Below, one piece after another: positions 54,541 to 63,108 of a stretch of 64,000 bases of DNA (positions are counted from its first letter, which is position 1; each line of letters starts with the position of its first letter). Both the position numbers and the translations under genes were made by a program. The DNA is taken from the NCBI RefSeq assembly GCF_965249985.1, contig NZ_OZ252280.1, one strand, 5' to 3'. The notes below the pieces were generated by a model. That model saw only the letters and a list, made by a program, of their open reading frames with translations. It had not been told where the DNA came from and did not search any database. The DNA is from Algiphilus sp022763315 (GTDB lineage: Bacteria > Pseudomonadota > Gammaproteobacteria > Nevskiales > Nevskiaceae).

Positions 54541-55980
54541 ATGCTTCGCAATCAGCCCCAACTCATCGCCTACCCTGACCGGATGGGCCACAGCATCGCC
54601 GACCTGCGCCAGGTGCTGACCAAGCACTTCAGCCGCTGCTTTGGCGGTGTGCATCTGCTGCCTCCCTTTCCGTCCAATGCCGATGGCGGTTTCTCGCCCT
54701 TGACGCATCGCGAGATCGATCCGCGCTACGGCACCTGGGCCGATGTCGAGGCGATCGCCGAGGAATACGACGTCTGCCTTGATCTGGTGCTTAATCACAT
54801 CGCCGACGAGTCGCCGGAATTCCAGGACTTCCTCAAGAACGGCAAGGACAGCCGTTACGCCGAGCTGTTCGTGGATGTCGACACCCTGGGCGAGATCACC
54901 GCCGACGATCTGGCACGAATCCACATCCGCAAGGAAAAGGAGCCCTTCCGCGAAGTCACGCTGGGCGATGGCAGCAAGCGCCGGGTCTGGTGCACCTTTA
55001 CCGAGCAGCAGGTCGACCTCAACTACGACGCCGAGATCACCTACGAATTCATGGAGCAAAATCTCCGTGAGATGACCGGACACGGGGTCAAGCTGTTTCG
55101 TCTGGACGCCTTCGGCTACACCACCAAGAAGATCGGCACCAGCTGCTTCCTGGTGGAGCCGGATGTCTACGAGATTCTCGGTTGGTTCCACCGCACCGCC
55201 AATGCCATGGGCGCCGAAGTGCTGCCCGAGGTGCACGACCACTCCAGCTACCAATTCGCCATCGGCATGCGCGGCATGCGGCCCTACGGCTTTGCCCTGC
55301 CGCCGCTGCTGCTCTATTCCCTACTCGACGCCAACAGCGTTTACCTGAAGAACTGGCTGCGCGTCTGTCCGCGCAATCAGATCACGGTGCTCGACACGCA
55401 CGACGGCATCTGCATTCCGGATGTGGAAGGCATCCTACCCAAGGACGAAATCCAGGCCGTCATCGACAATGTGTCGCAGCGCAGTGCGGACCCGATCCTC
55501 CGGCGTTCGGCAGCCAATGTGCACAGCGTGGGGGCCATCTACCAGCTGACCTGCACTTTCTACGACGCCCTCAAGCAGAACGACGACGCCTATATCGCCG
55601 CACGCGCCATCCAGCTGTTCGCGCCCGGCATTCCGCAGATCTACTACGTTGGCCTGCTGGCCGGCACCAACGACGTCGATCTGATGGAAAAGACCGACGA
55701 ACTGCGTGACATCAACCGCAGCTATTTCAGCCTGGACGATGTCGACGCTTGCGTCGAAAAGCCGGTGGTGCGGCGTCTCATGCAGCTGCTCGAATTCCGC
55801 AAGAGCCATCCTGCCTTCCGCGGCAAGTTCGACCTCGTCTATTCCAACGATTCCAGCGTCAGCATGCAGTGGAAGAACGGCGACGCCAAGGCAATCCTTT
55901 TTGTCGACCTGAACTTCAAGAAGACCACCATCCGTTACCGCGACGAGCGTACCGGCCGCATGATCTCCCGCGTCTGCTGA
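54541..55980 (+). CDS. GH13 sucrose phosphorylase-like glycoside phosphorylase
   Basis: A 479-residue cytoplasmic (no signal) (beta/alpha)8 enzyme of the sucrose phosphorylase subfamily. The catalytic residues are present: nucleophile Asp189 in LFRLDAFGY, acid/base Glu230 in VLPEVHDHS, and transition-state Asp288 in VLDTHDGI. GVHLLPPFPSNADGGFSP and ARAIQLFAPGIPQIYYVG also match. The loop RIHIRKEKEPF differs from the corresponding loop of bifidobacterial sucrose phosphorylase as I recall it, so the acceptor could be sucrose, sucrose 6-phosphate, glucosylglycerol or glucosylglycerate. It lies 34 bases after the SDR. Confidence 0.85.
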   Translation: MLRNQPQLIAYPDRMGHSIADLRQVLTKHFSRCFGGVHLLPPFPSNADGGFSPLTHREIDPRYGTWADVEAIAEEYDVCLDLVLNHIADESPEFQDFLKNGKDSRYAELFVDVDTLGEITADDLARIHIRKEKEPFREVTLGDGSKRRVWCTFTEQQVDLNYDAEITYEFMEQNLREMTGHGVKLFRLDAFGYTTKKIGTSCFLVEPDVYEILGWFHRTANAMGAEVLPEVHDHSSYQFAIGMRGMRPYGFALPPLLLYSLLDANSVYLKNWLRVCPRNQITVLDTHDGICIPDVEGILPKDEIQAVIDNVSQRSADPILRRSAANVHSVGAIYQLTCTFYDALKQNDDAYIAARAIQLFAPGIPQIYYVGLLAGTNDVDLMEKTDELRDINRSYFSLDDVDACVEKPVVRRLMQLLEFRKSHPAFRGKFDLVYSNDSSVSMQWKNGDAKAILFVDLNFKKTTIRYRDERTGRMISRVC

Positions 55981-56059
55981 CGCACGTCACGCCATGGTCA
56001 CGAAGGCACAGCGTACATTTGCTACGCTTCATCACTCTTTGCTTTAGTGTGAACTGGCG

Positions 56060-57682
56060 ATGGGGCTCGTAGATTGGCGCGTACGCTCGTGCCTGGTGGT
56101 ACTGGCGTTGTGTCTTGGCGCTTGTGGTGGGGATAGTGGCAGTACCGACGACCCCAGTGGGCCCGGCCCGCAACCGCCCGGCTCTGGCAGTATCGCCGAC
56201 CTCTTCGATCCGACCGCGACGCCGCGGGAACGCGCCTACGAGGTTGTCGCACAGTATCTCGGCGTCCTGCGCGATCCGCGTAACGCCGAGACGTGCGCGC
56301 AGCTCGACGGTGCCACACGCTGCCCGCCCGGCGCCCGTTCCGGCTCGCCGGCCGGCATCGCCGTTCATGACTGGATGAAGCGGGCGCTGAATGCGCTTCC
56401 CGAGATGCGCGATGTCACCGTGCACCCCTTCGATATTCCGCTCTTCGTGCCGCGCTCCTGGGGCATCGAGATTGGCGACGGATCCGGGCGGTTCGCACCT
56501 GCCAGCATGCCTTGGTACTACAGTGGGCGGACGCCGCCGGACGGCGTGACCGGCGAGCTGGTCTCCGTCGGCCCAGACTGGCTGCTGGACGGCATCTTGC
56601 GAGCGGATGTCGATGGCCGAATCGTGCTGGTCGAGGGCGAGCGCCTGTTCAACGCGGAGCGCCCCGCACTGCGCAACCGGCTCGACTCCCTCGCTGACCA
56701 GGGCGCGTTGGGCGCGGTGGTGTATTTCCCGGGCGGTCCCGCCAACCTCGTGGTGGCGCAGAACTACGACAGCCGCGAAGGCCTCGGCAATCTACCCACG
56801 CTGCTCGTCGGCAAACGCGATGGCGCTACCCTTGAGGCGCTCGACGGTCAAGTCGCACGTCTGGTGCTGGACGCCGAGTACCGCGATGGCGCGCAGTCGG
56901 TACCCGCGAGTGCGGCCTCGCGCCCCGCCGCGTCGAGCAATGTCTCGGCTTGGCTGCCCGGATTCGACGACTCGCTCTGGATGGTGATCGGGACGCCCCT
57001 CAACAGCTGGCAACTCGCCGCGGCAGAGCGCGGCCCGGGCATTGCCGTGTTTCTGCACCTGGCCCAGCACCTCGCGGAGCGCGTCGAACGCGACGGAGCA
57101 CTGCCGCATCCGGTCTACTTCGTGGCGACCGGCGGGCACGAGATTTTCCAGATCGGCCTTCAGCGGTTCCTGAGCTGCTGGAACCCGGACCGCATTGGCG
57201 CATACATCCACGGCGGCGCGTCGTTGATCAGCCGCGGGCACGACACCGGTCCGGACGGCGAGCCGGTTCCGCAGGACCAGGCTGCGCGCACCCGGACACT
57301 GAGCATTTCGGAGAATATTCCGCTCCGCCGCATCGTCAACCCCGCATTCTCCGATCCGGCGCTGGCGCCGCTCTTCAATTTTGCGCCCATACTGTTTAAC
57401 CCCGGAGAAGCCGCGCTGGCCTGGGAAGCCGGCATTCCGACGGTGAGCCTGGCGGGGACCAACGTCTATCACCACACCGCGGGCGACGACGAGAGCCAGA
57501 TCCTGGACAAGGCGGTCGGGCCGATCCTCGGAGCCTACCGCACGGTTGTCGACCAGTTGCTCGACGGCGAACTCGCGCGCGTTCGCCGCGCCGAGATCGG
57601 CGGCGCGCTGCGCGGGCCGCCATCGTCCGATTTCCCGTGCGCCGGCGTGCCCGCGGGCATCGGCAGTGCCGCCGCCGACTAG
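56060..57682 (+). CDS. M28-like lipoprotein lacking metal ligands
   Basis: A 540-residue lipoprotein with lipobox LGAC (Cys22) and a Pro/Gly/Ser linker. The middle (about 150-270, GELVSVGPDWLLDGIL, GRIVLVEGERLF, GALGAVVYFPGG) resembles a protease-associated domain. The C-terminal half resembles M28 aminopeptidases (VYFVATGGHEIFQIGLQRFL, VYHHTAGDDESQILDKA). However, the first HxD is replaced by TPLNS, the bridging Asp segment reads AAERGPG, and the Glu-Glu pair is GHE. This suggests an inactive or altered enzyme. Convergent with the next gene. Confidence 0.7.
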   Translation: MGLVDWRVRSCLVVLALCLGACGGDSGSTDDPSGPGPQPPGSGSIADLFDPTATPRERAYEVVAQYLGVLRDPRNAETCAQLDGATRCPPGARSGSPAGIAVHDWMKRALNALPEMRDVTVHPFDIPLFVPRSWGIEIGDGSGRFAPASMPWYYSGRTPPDGVTGELVSVGPDWLLDGILRADVDGRIVLVEGERLFNAERPALRNRLDSLADQGALGAVVYFPGGPANLVVAQNYDSREGLGNLPTLLVGKRDGATLEALDGQVARLVLDAEYRDGAQSVPASAASRPAASSNVSAWLPGFDDSLWMVIGTPLNSWQLAAAERGPGIAVFLHLAQHLAERVERDGALPHPVYFVATGGHEIFQIGLQRFLSCWNPDRIGAYIHGGASLISRGHDTGPDGEPVPQDQAARTRTLSISENIPLRRIVNPAFSDPALAPLFNFAPILFNPGEAALAWEAGIPTVSLAGTNVYHHTAGDDESQILDKAVGPILGAYRTVVDQLLDGELARVRRAEIGGALRGPPSSDFPCAGVPAGIGSAAAD

Positions 57683-58617
57683 AACAGCGGTTCGGGCCCC
57701 AGCGGCACCACCCCGGTGGGATTGATGGTGCGATGGCTGTAGTAGTAGTGCTGCTTGCAGTGCTCCAAGTTCACCGTCTCGCGCACGCCTGGAACAGCGA
57801 GCAACGCATGCAGGTAACGATGCAGCGCGGGGTAGTCCCGAATGCGCCGCTTGTTGCACTTGAAGTGGCCGTGGTACACGGCGTCGAAGCGCACCAGGGT
57901 GGTGAACAGCCGCCAGTCGGCCTCGGTGATGCGGTCCCCACACAGCCAGGGCTGACGGCTCAGTCGTTGTTCCAGCCCATCCAGTGTCGTGAACAGCTCG
58001 TGGTAGGGCTTTTCGTAGGCTTCCTGGGTCGTCGCGAAGCCGCATCGGTAGACGCCATTGTTGACGCGATCGTAGACCTCGGCGTTGACGGCGTCGATCT
58101 CGGCCCTGAGCGCCTCGGGGTAGTAGTCGTCATGGTTGCCGGTGATCGCGTTGAAGGCCGTATTGAACATACGGATGATCTCGGCCGATTCGTTGGAGAC
58201 GATGGTGTCCCGCTCCTTGTCCCAGAGAACCGGCACCGTCACCCGCCCGGTGTAGTCGGGCTTGACGTGGGTGTAGAGCTGATGATGGAAGCGGTAACCA
58301 TGCAGCGGTTCCGGCGCCGGTTTGTATTCCCAACCGTGCTCCAGCATGTGCGGGTGCACCACGGAGACGCCGATATGCGCTTCCAGCCCTTTGATGGCCC
58401 GGAAGATCAGCGTGCGATGCGCCCAGGGGCAGGCCAGCGAGACGTAGAGGTGATAGCGCCCGCTTGCGGCGGCAAAACCGCCCTCGCCGCTCGGCCCAGG
58501 CTCCCCATCGGCGGTGACCCAGTGGCGGAAGCCAGCATCTTCACGCCGGAAGGCACCGCCCGTACTCTTGGTGTCGTACCACTCGTCGCGCCACACGCCG
58601 TCAACCAAGCGTCCCAT
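57679..58617 (-). CDS. yqjG: Glutathionyl-hydroquinone reductase (Xi-class GST)
   Basis: A 312-residue cytoplasmic enzyme that removes glutathione from glutathionyl-hydroquinones. The active cysteine is in LYVSLACPWAHRTLIF. The conserved HHQLYTHVKPDYTGRVTVPV and ESAEIIRMFNTAF segments mark the Xi class, and the C-terminal helical domain has KPYHELFTTLDGLEQRLSRQ. Its stop overlaps the convergent lipoprotein gene by 4 bases. Confidence 0.95.
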   Translation of the reverse strand: MGRLVDGVWRDEWYDTKSTGGAFRREDAGFRHWVTADGEPGPSGEGGFAAASGRYHLYVSLACPWAHRTLIFRAIKGLEAHIGVSVVHPHMLEHGWEYKPAPEPLHGYRFHHQLYTHVKPDYTGRVTVPVLWDKERDTIVSNESAEIIRMFNTAFNAITGNHDDYYPEALRAEIDAVNAEVYDRVNNGVYRCGFATTQEAYEKPYHELFTTLDGLEQRLSRQPWLCGDRITEADWRLFTTLVRFDAVYHGHFKCNKRRIRDYPALHRYLHALLAVPGVRETVNLEHCKQHYYYSHRTINPTGVVPLGPEPLF

Positions 58618-58757
58618 GCTTCACTTCTCCGAATCGTTGGTGGGCCCAGCATACTAGTCTGTGGGTCCTCCACCTCCGCAGCTTTGGACAAGACCACCGG
58701 CAACGCTCGTTGCAATACACCTCCGCCATCCGGCCTGATCACGACCCCATCCTTCCC

Positions 58758-59774
58758 ATGACGCGCCCTATCGAGACACAAAACCCCAGAGCCGATGACT
58801 ACTGGCAGGACATTGATCTCAAGGTCGTGTGTCGCTTAACCGGGTTCAGCCGCGCTGAATTCCTTGAAAAGGCTGGCATGAGCGAGCAAGACTTCTTGAC
58901 GGGTGATCACAAACAGATCAACCGAAGCCTTTGGGAGACGGCGGAAAAGCTGACTGGGCTGCCCTATATCGGGCTCGAGATTCTTCACGAGCTGAACTTG
59001 GGGGATTATCGCGATCTGGGTTTGGCAACGATCACTGCCAAGGATCTGCGTGCGGCAATCCAGGACCTGGTCACCCTTTCCGGGCTTTTCACGGAATCCT
59101 GGCATTTTCGCTTTGTGGACCACTCCCAACACCCCGCGGTCATCATTGAAGAGCAGGAATCTCCCTTTCGCTTCACCCATCACTCCATGGACTCAACGGT
59201 CGCAGTGGGCATCTTCCTTGCCCGCACCCTGTTGGGAAAATCCGGGTACGACATCTACCGCGCCAACTTCAAGCATTCTGGCTTCGGTGCAGAAGCGCAG
59301 TATGAAGCGCGATTGGCCTGTGCCTGCCGCTTTGATCAACCCCACTACAGCGTCGAATTTTCGGCAGAAAGCCTTTGCCACCCGATGCCGCTGTGCAATC
59401 CTCAGCTTCACGAGCATCTTGTGACTCAGCTACAGCCACATGTACGACAGGATGATTTGCGCGAGAAAATCCGGGTGGCGATTCATGGGCTCATCAAGCA
59501 ACGCGTTTGGCCCAACAGGCAAAGAGTGGCCAGTGTCGTGCACCTTGGGGAACGCACACTGCTGCGCGAACTGAAGAAGAAGGAAACGACCTTCCGCGAA
59601 ATTCAGGAGCACGTGCTGGAAAAGGAAGCGCGAAGGCTGCTCATGGCTGGCTATTGCGCCGACAAGGTGGCGGAACACCTTTGCTACTCCAGCAGTTCAC
59701 CTCTGGCGAGGATGATCAGGAAACGCACCGGCAAGACACTGTCTGACTTGCGTACCAGCCTGGCGGATCATTAG
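58758..59774 (+). CDS. AraC-family transcriptional regulator (OruR-like)
   Basis: A 338-residue regulator. The N-terminal domain (about 1-190) resembles the arabinose-binding-like domain of OruR/ArgR-type AraC regulators (LPYIGLEILHELNLGDYRDL, ATITAKDLRAAIQDLVTLSG). The C-terminal AraC HTH contains ARRLLMAGYCADKVAEHLCY and PLARMIRKRTGKTLSDLRTS. The ATG at 58758 is favoured over an upstream frame. It is divergent from yqjG across 140 bases, so it may control it. Codon use looks less GC-rich than the neighbours. Confidence 0.9.
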   Translation: MTRPIETQNPRADDYWQDIDLKVVCRLTGFSRAEFLEKAGMSEQDFLTGDHKQINRSLWETAEKLTGLPYIGLEILHELNLGDYRDLGLATITAKDLRAAIQDLVTLSGLFTESWHFRFVDHSQHPAVIIEEQESPFRFTHHSMDSTVAVGIFLARTLLGKSGYDIYRANFKHSGFGAEAQYEARLACACRFDQPHYSVEFSAESLCHPMPLCNPQLHEHLVTQLQPHVRQDDLREKIRVAIHGLIKQRVWPNRQRVASVVHLGERTLLRELKKKETTFREIQEHVLEKEARRLLMAGYCADKVAEHLCYSSSSPLARMIRKRTGKTLSDLRTSLADH

Positions 59775-59795
59775 TCATTCAGCCGGGGCACGAAA

Positions 59796-59823
59796 AAAAA
59801 TGGGGGCTTGCGCCCCCATTTTT
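59796..59823. terminator. Bidirectional terminator between convergent genes
   Basis: A 12-bp perfect stem (AAAAATGGGGGC / GCCCCCATTTTT) with a four-base loop has A and T runs on both sides. It lies 21 bases past the AraC-type stop and 20 bases past the TSP3 lipoprotein stop on the other strand. Confidence 0.93.
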
Positions 59824-59842
59824 CTTGATGCCTGTCACCCCA

Positions 59843-61726
59843 TTATGGTCCGACGCACACCGAATAGACCTCCACCGCGGAAAGCGCATTCAACACCGAG
59901 CTGAAGTCCAGCCGGACCGCGTTGAAGGGGCTGCTCGTCTCGAAGGTCAGTACCTGCAGCCTCGGGTCGCCCAGCAATGCAAGAAGGTCCAGCCCAAGCA
60001 GCCCGGCGCTGACCTGCTGCGATTCCTGCGTCACGCCACCGATAAAGGTGGTAATGGTCGCGCCTGACAGCAGATCCAGGCTCAACACGTCATCCGGGTT
60101 GGCAACAACAAAGCCCACGCGCTGCCCAGCCGGGTAGATCGTGTCCAGATCCGTGACCTGCAAGAAGGTGCCCGAAAGCAGGCCCAGGGTTGCGGACAAG
60201 CGCGCCGCCGTCTGGAAGAGCGGACCTGGGTCCGCGTCATCAATCGCATTGTTTTGGTCGGTCACCGAACAGATCAGACACAATCCGGTCACGCCACTGT
60301 TCACCGTCACATTGTTCTCGAATGCCAACAGTGGCTTGAAGCTTGAAGTGCGCGAGCACGCCAGGCCGCCAAAGCTCGCGTCGCAGACGTCGCCGATACC
60401 GTCAGCATCGGTATCCGCCTGGTCGGCATTGGCTGTGAGCGGACAGTTGTCCGTGTCATTCGGGACGCCGTCGCCATCCCGGTCGGAATCGCACACGTCG
60501 CCAACGCCGTCGCCGTCCGCATCCGCCTGATCGGCATTGGCGACAAGCGGGCAGTTGTCGACGCCATCGCCTACCCCATCGCTGTCGGAATCCGTATTGC
60601 TGTCGCAGGCATCGCCTTCACCATCGGCGTCCGCATCGGCTTGATCCGGGTTGGCGTTCAACGGGCAGTTGTCCACATCGTTCGCGACAGTGTCGCCATC
60701 GATGTCGTCGTCGCAGATGTCCCCTACGCCGTCGCTGTCGAGATCCTCCTGGCCGGCATTGGCGTCCATAGGGCAATTGTCTGACGCGTCGTCGACATTG
60801 TCGCCGTCATCATCGCTGTCGCAGACATCGCCCGTACCATCACCGTCGAGGTCTTCCTGATTGGGATTGGCAACGAGGGGGCAGTTGTCGACATCATCCT
60901 GGATGCCATCGCTGTCGGAATCGGTGTTGTCGTCGCACAGATCACCGATGCCGTCATTGTCTGAATCCGTTTGATCGGGATTTGCGACCAATTCGCAGTT
61001 GTCGTCTGCATTGTTGACACCATCACCATCGATGTCGGTATCGCAGACATCACCGATTCCGTCAGTATCCGCGTCCGATTGATTGGGGTTGGGTGTCGCG
61101 GGACAGTTGTCCGCACTATCCGGAATGCCGTCATTGTCAGCGTCAACTGTGCCGTCACATGCGTCACCCACCCCATCATTATCCGCATCGGTTTGATCGG
61201 GGTTACTGATGGAAGGGCAATTGTCGACGGTATTGGCGATGCCGTCGCCATCCCGGTCGGGATCGCATACGTCGCCGACACCGTCTCCGTCCGCGTCCGC
61301 CTGATCGGGATTGGCGTCAAGCGGACAGTTATCCACATCGTCGAGGATCCCGTCGTTATCCACATCGCCGGTGACATCGCAGGCGTCACCGATTCCGTTA
61401 TTGTTCAGATCTGCCTGATCGGGATTACTGATCGACGCGCAGTTATCGACGGAATTGGCGATGCCGTCTCCATCCCTATCGGCATCGCACACGTCGCCGA
61501 CCCCATCTCCATCCGCATCTGCCTGATTGGCATTGGCGTCGAGGGGGCAGTTGTCGTTTACGTTGGGAATACCGTCGAAGTCGGCATCCGTTGGACTACC
61601 GCCCCCATTTCCGCCGGTTGAACCGCCATTGCCGCCTCCATTGCCGCCATCCGCCGAACAGCCAGCGAAACCAATGGCGGCAAAAGCGAGCAAAACATAG
61701 GCGACTCTTGTACGGATCTCTTGCAT
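59843..61726 (-). CDS. Lipoprotein with eleven thrombospondin type 3 repeats
   Basis: A 627-residue predicted lipoprotein (lipobox FAGC, Cys23) with a Gly/Asn/Ser linker, then eleven TSP3 repeats (residues about 58-449) of 36 or 38 residues, each with DNC...N..Q.D.D.DGIGD.CD and extra Asp loops that bind calcium. A C-terminal domain of about 170 residues (CSRTSSFKPLLAFENNV, GLCLICSVTDQNNAIDDADP, AGQRVGFVVANPDDVLSLDL) looks beta-rich and is not named with confidence. ATG at 61726 with AGGAG is preferred to the GTG nine bases upstream. It is downstream of an OmpA-like gene. Confidence 0.85.
   Translation of the reverse strand: MQEIRTRVAYVLLAFAAIGFAGCSADGGNGGGNGGSTGGNGGGSPTDADFDGIPNVNDNCPLDANANQADADGDGVGDVCDADRDGDGIANSVDNCASISNPDQADLNNNGIGDACDVTGDVDNDGILDDVDNCPLDANPDQADADGDGVGDVCDPDRDGDGIANTVDNCPSISNPDQTDADNDGVGDACDGTVDADNDGIPDSADNCPATPNPNQSDADTDGIGDVCDTDIDGDGVNNADDNCELVANPDQTDSDNDGIGDLCDDNTDSDSDGIQDDVDNCPLVANPNQEDLDGDGTGDVCDSDDDGDNVDDASDNCPMDANAGQEDLDSDGVGDICDDDIDGDTVANDVDNCPLNANPDQADADADGEGDACDSNTDSDSDGVGDGVDNCPLVANADQADADGDGVGDVCDSDRDGDGVPNDTDNCPLTANADQADTDADGIGDVCDASFGGLACSRTSSFKPLLAFENNVTVNSGVTGLCLICSVTDQNNAIDDADPGPLFQTAARLSATLGLLSGTFLQVTDLDTIYPAGQRVGFVVANPDDVLSLDLLSGATITTFIGGVTQESQQVSAGLLGLDLLALLGDPRLQVLTFETSSPFNAVRLDFSSVLNALSAVEVYSVCVGP
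60380..61555 (-). repeat. Eleven tandem TSP3-encoding units
   Basis: The DNA encodes eleven units of 108 or 114 bases, each starting with an Asp-Asn-Cys codon group and containing GAxGGxGA-type calcium loops. Units of 36 and 38 residues alternate in the first seven, suggesting growth by duplicating pairs. Units are diverged, not identical. Confidence 0.88.
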
Positions 61727-61753
61727 GTCATCCACTCCTGTTGGTAATCGGGC

Positions 61754-62878
61754 TTAGTCCGTGCCCATGACCCTGAACTCGACACGCCGGTTAAGGGCGC
61801 GCCCCGCGGCAACCTCATTGCCTGCTATCGGTTGGCTTTCGCCATAGCCCTTGGCACGCAGACGCGTGCTCCGTACCCCTTTCGAGATCAGGTAATTGCG
61901 AACCGACTCTGCGCGCGATTGCGAGAGATTCAGGTTGTAGCTCGCCGAACCCTGTGAGTCGGTATGTCCAGCCACTTCCACTTCCAGGCTGGGCTGCCCC
62001 ATGAGCGACCGGGCAATGTCCGAGAGCACGACCTTGGAAGAGGGAAGCAGTTCGGCGGAATCGACTTCAAACTGCACGTCCTCCAGCTTGATGACCTGGC
62101 GCTGCTTGACGCAGCCATACTGGTCCACCTGCGCAGACGCCAATGTGTTGGGGCAGCGGTCGACACCATCCACCACGCCATCATCGTCGCTATCGGCCGG
62201 CTGGGCGGGAACGGTTCTCACGACCGGCACCTCCACCCGCTGCGGCACTTCGACGTACTTGGTGACCACCTTGGTCTTGCCCAGGGGCACCTGCAGCCCT
62301 AGTCCGAAGCGCCAATCGTCAAAGCCGTCATCGAACTGGTCGTAGAAATAGCGCACTTCGCCACGAATCTGTAGCCCGCTATTGCCCATTTCGGAAGTGA
62401 CGAACCCCAGACCGGCGTCCGCATACAGACTGGTCTCATCGCCGCTATCCGGGAAGACGTCGTTGTACACCGCGCCAATACCGAGCAGAACAAAGGGCCG
62501 CAAAGCGGCCGAATTGGTGAGTCGATAAACCGCATCAAGCCCAAGAGAGGTTTGATAGAAATCCGTGCCGCCATTCGAATCGGTATCGAGGTTCGTGCCT
62601 GCGATCAGTCCTTCGATGAACAGTCTTTGTGACAGCCTATGACCATAGAGCGCATGTACACCGACGCCCTCGTCGACGCCTCGACCCTCATCGGGGGACA
62701 CGTAAACGGGAAGAATGCCGAGGTAGCGATTCGTGGTGTCGCCCGATGCTTGGGCGGTAGGAACCGCAACGATCGAAAGCCACAACGTGATCGTGGCGAG
62801 GACGAGACGCTTGACGTTGTTCAGTGCCGTGCTTCTGTGAATAGGATCGTCGAAGCGGTTGTTTTTATGGAGAAGCAT
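61754..62878 (-). CDS. OmpA-family protein with single TSP3-like segment
   Basis: A 374-residue outer-membrane protein. An N-terminal export segment (VKRLVLATITLWLSIVAVPT) is followed by a barrel of about 170 residues (YLGILPVYVSPDEGRGVDEG, LRPFVLLGIGAVYNDVFPDS), a Val/Pro-rich linker (YVEVPQRVEVPVVRTVP) and a TSP3-like loop (DSDDDGVVDGVDRCPNT). The C-terminal OmpA domain is VQFEVDSAELLPSS, EVAGHTDSQGSASYNLNLSQ. It lies 27 bases upstream of the TSP3 lipoprotein gene, so probably cotranscribed. The ATG at 62878 leaves a rather long basic n-region. Confidence 0.88.
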   Translation of the reverse strand: MLLHKNNRFDDPIHRSTALNNVKRLVLATITLWLSIVAVPTAQASGDTTNRYLGILPVYVSPDEGRGVDEGVGVHALYGHRLSQRLFIEGLIAGTNLDTDSNGGTDFYQTSLGLDAVYRLTNSAALRPFVLLGIGAVYNDVFPDSGDETSLYADAGLGFVTSEMGNSGLQIRGEVRYFYDQFDDGFDDWRFGLGLQVPLGKTKVVTKYVEVPQRVEVPVVRTVPAQPADSDDDGVVDGVDRCPNTLASAQVDQYGCVKQRQVIKLEDVQFEVDSAELLPSSKVVLSDIARSLMGQPSLEVEVAGHTDSQGSASYNLNLSQSRAESVRNYLISKGVRSTRLRAKGYGESQPIAGNEVAAGRALNRRVEFRVMGTD

Positions 62879-63108
62879 TTTGGTTGGGGGTCCCGAAAAT
62901 GGCATTTGGTCGTTATGTTCACATGCCGCTTGGGAATGAAGAACGACACTTCGGGACAAGTTCCGCACACTTCGTGACATTCGTTGCGCGCCCACCCACA
63001 CGCACGCTGGCAGGCAGCGATATGCCACCTGCCAGCGGTGCCTAGCAGTGGAAGCTCCTTTTTTTCGCGCGCTCTTCGGAGGCGCCCGCCTCCCTCGCCA
63101 CGCAGGCG
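62879..63108. other. Intergenic region with inverted repeats
   Basis: A region of 230 bases between the OmpA-like gene and the monooxygenase stop. It contains the inverted repeats at 63005-63037 and 63078-63093 and a run of seven T at 63058-63064. The promoter for the OmpA/TSP3 unit should be here, and the tract around 62900-62960 is relatively AT-rich, but no clear -35/-10 pair was found. Confidence 0.5.
63005..63037. other. Inverted repeat, possible terminator or REP-like element
   Basis: Perfect 10-bp arms CGCTGGCAGG / CCTGCCAGCG are separated by 13 bases. No T tract follows on the minus strand, so it is not a clear intrinsic terminator for the monooxygenase gene, whose stop is at 63109. 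Confidence 0.4.

Noticed and set aside
56792..58045. Minus-strand frame of 417 codons
   Set aside because: Covers parts of two convergent real genes in another frame and has low-complexity Arg/Ala composition.
60380..61555. Periodic repeats considered as a CRISPR array
   Set aside because: The repeats are in-frame, diverged TSP3 codons with no unique spacers between identical repeats.
63078..63093. Palindrome GGAGGCG-CC-CGCCTCC as a terminator
   Set aside because: On the minus strand it is followed by a GC-rich and then A-rich stretch, not a T run.
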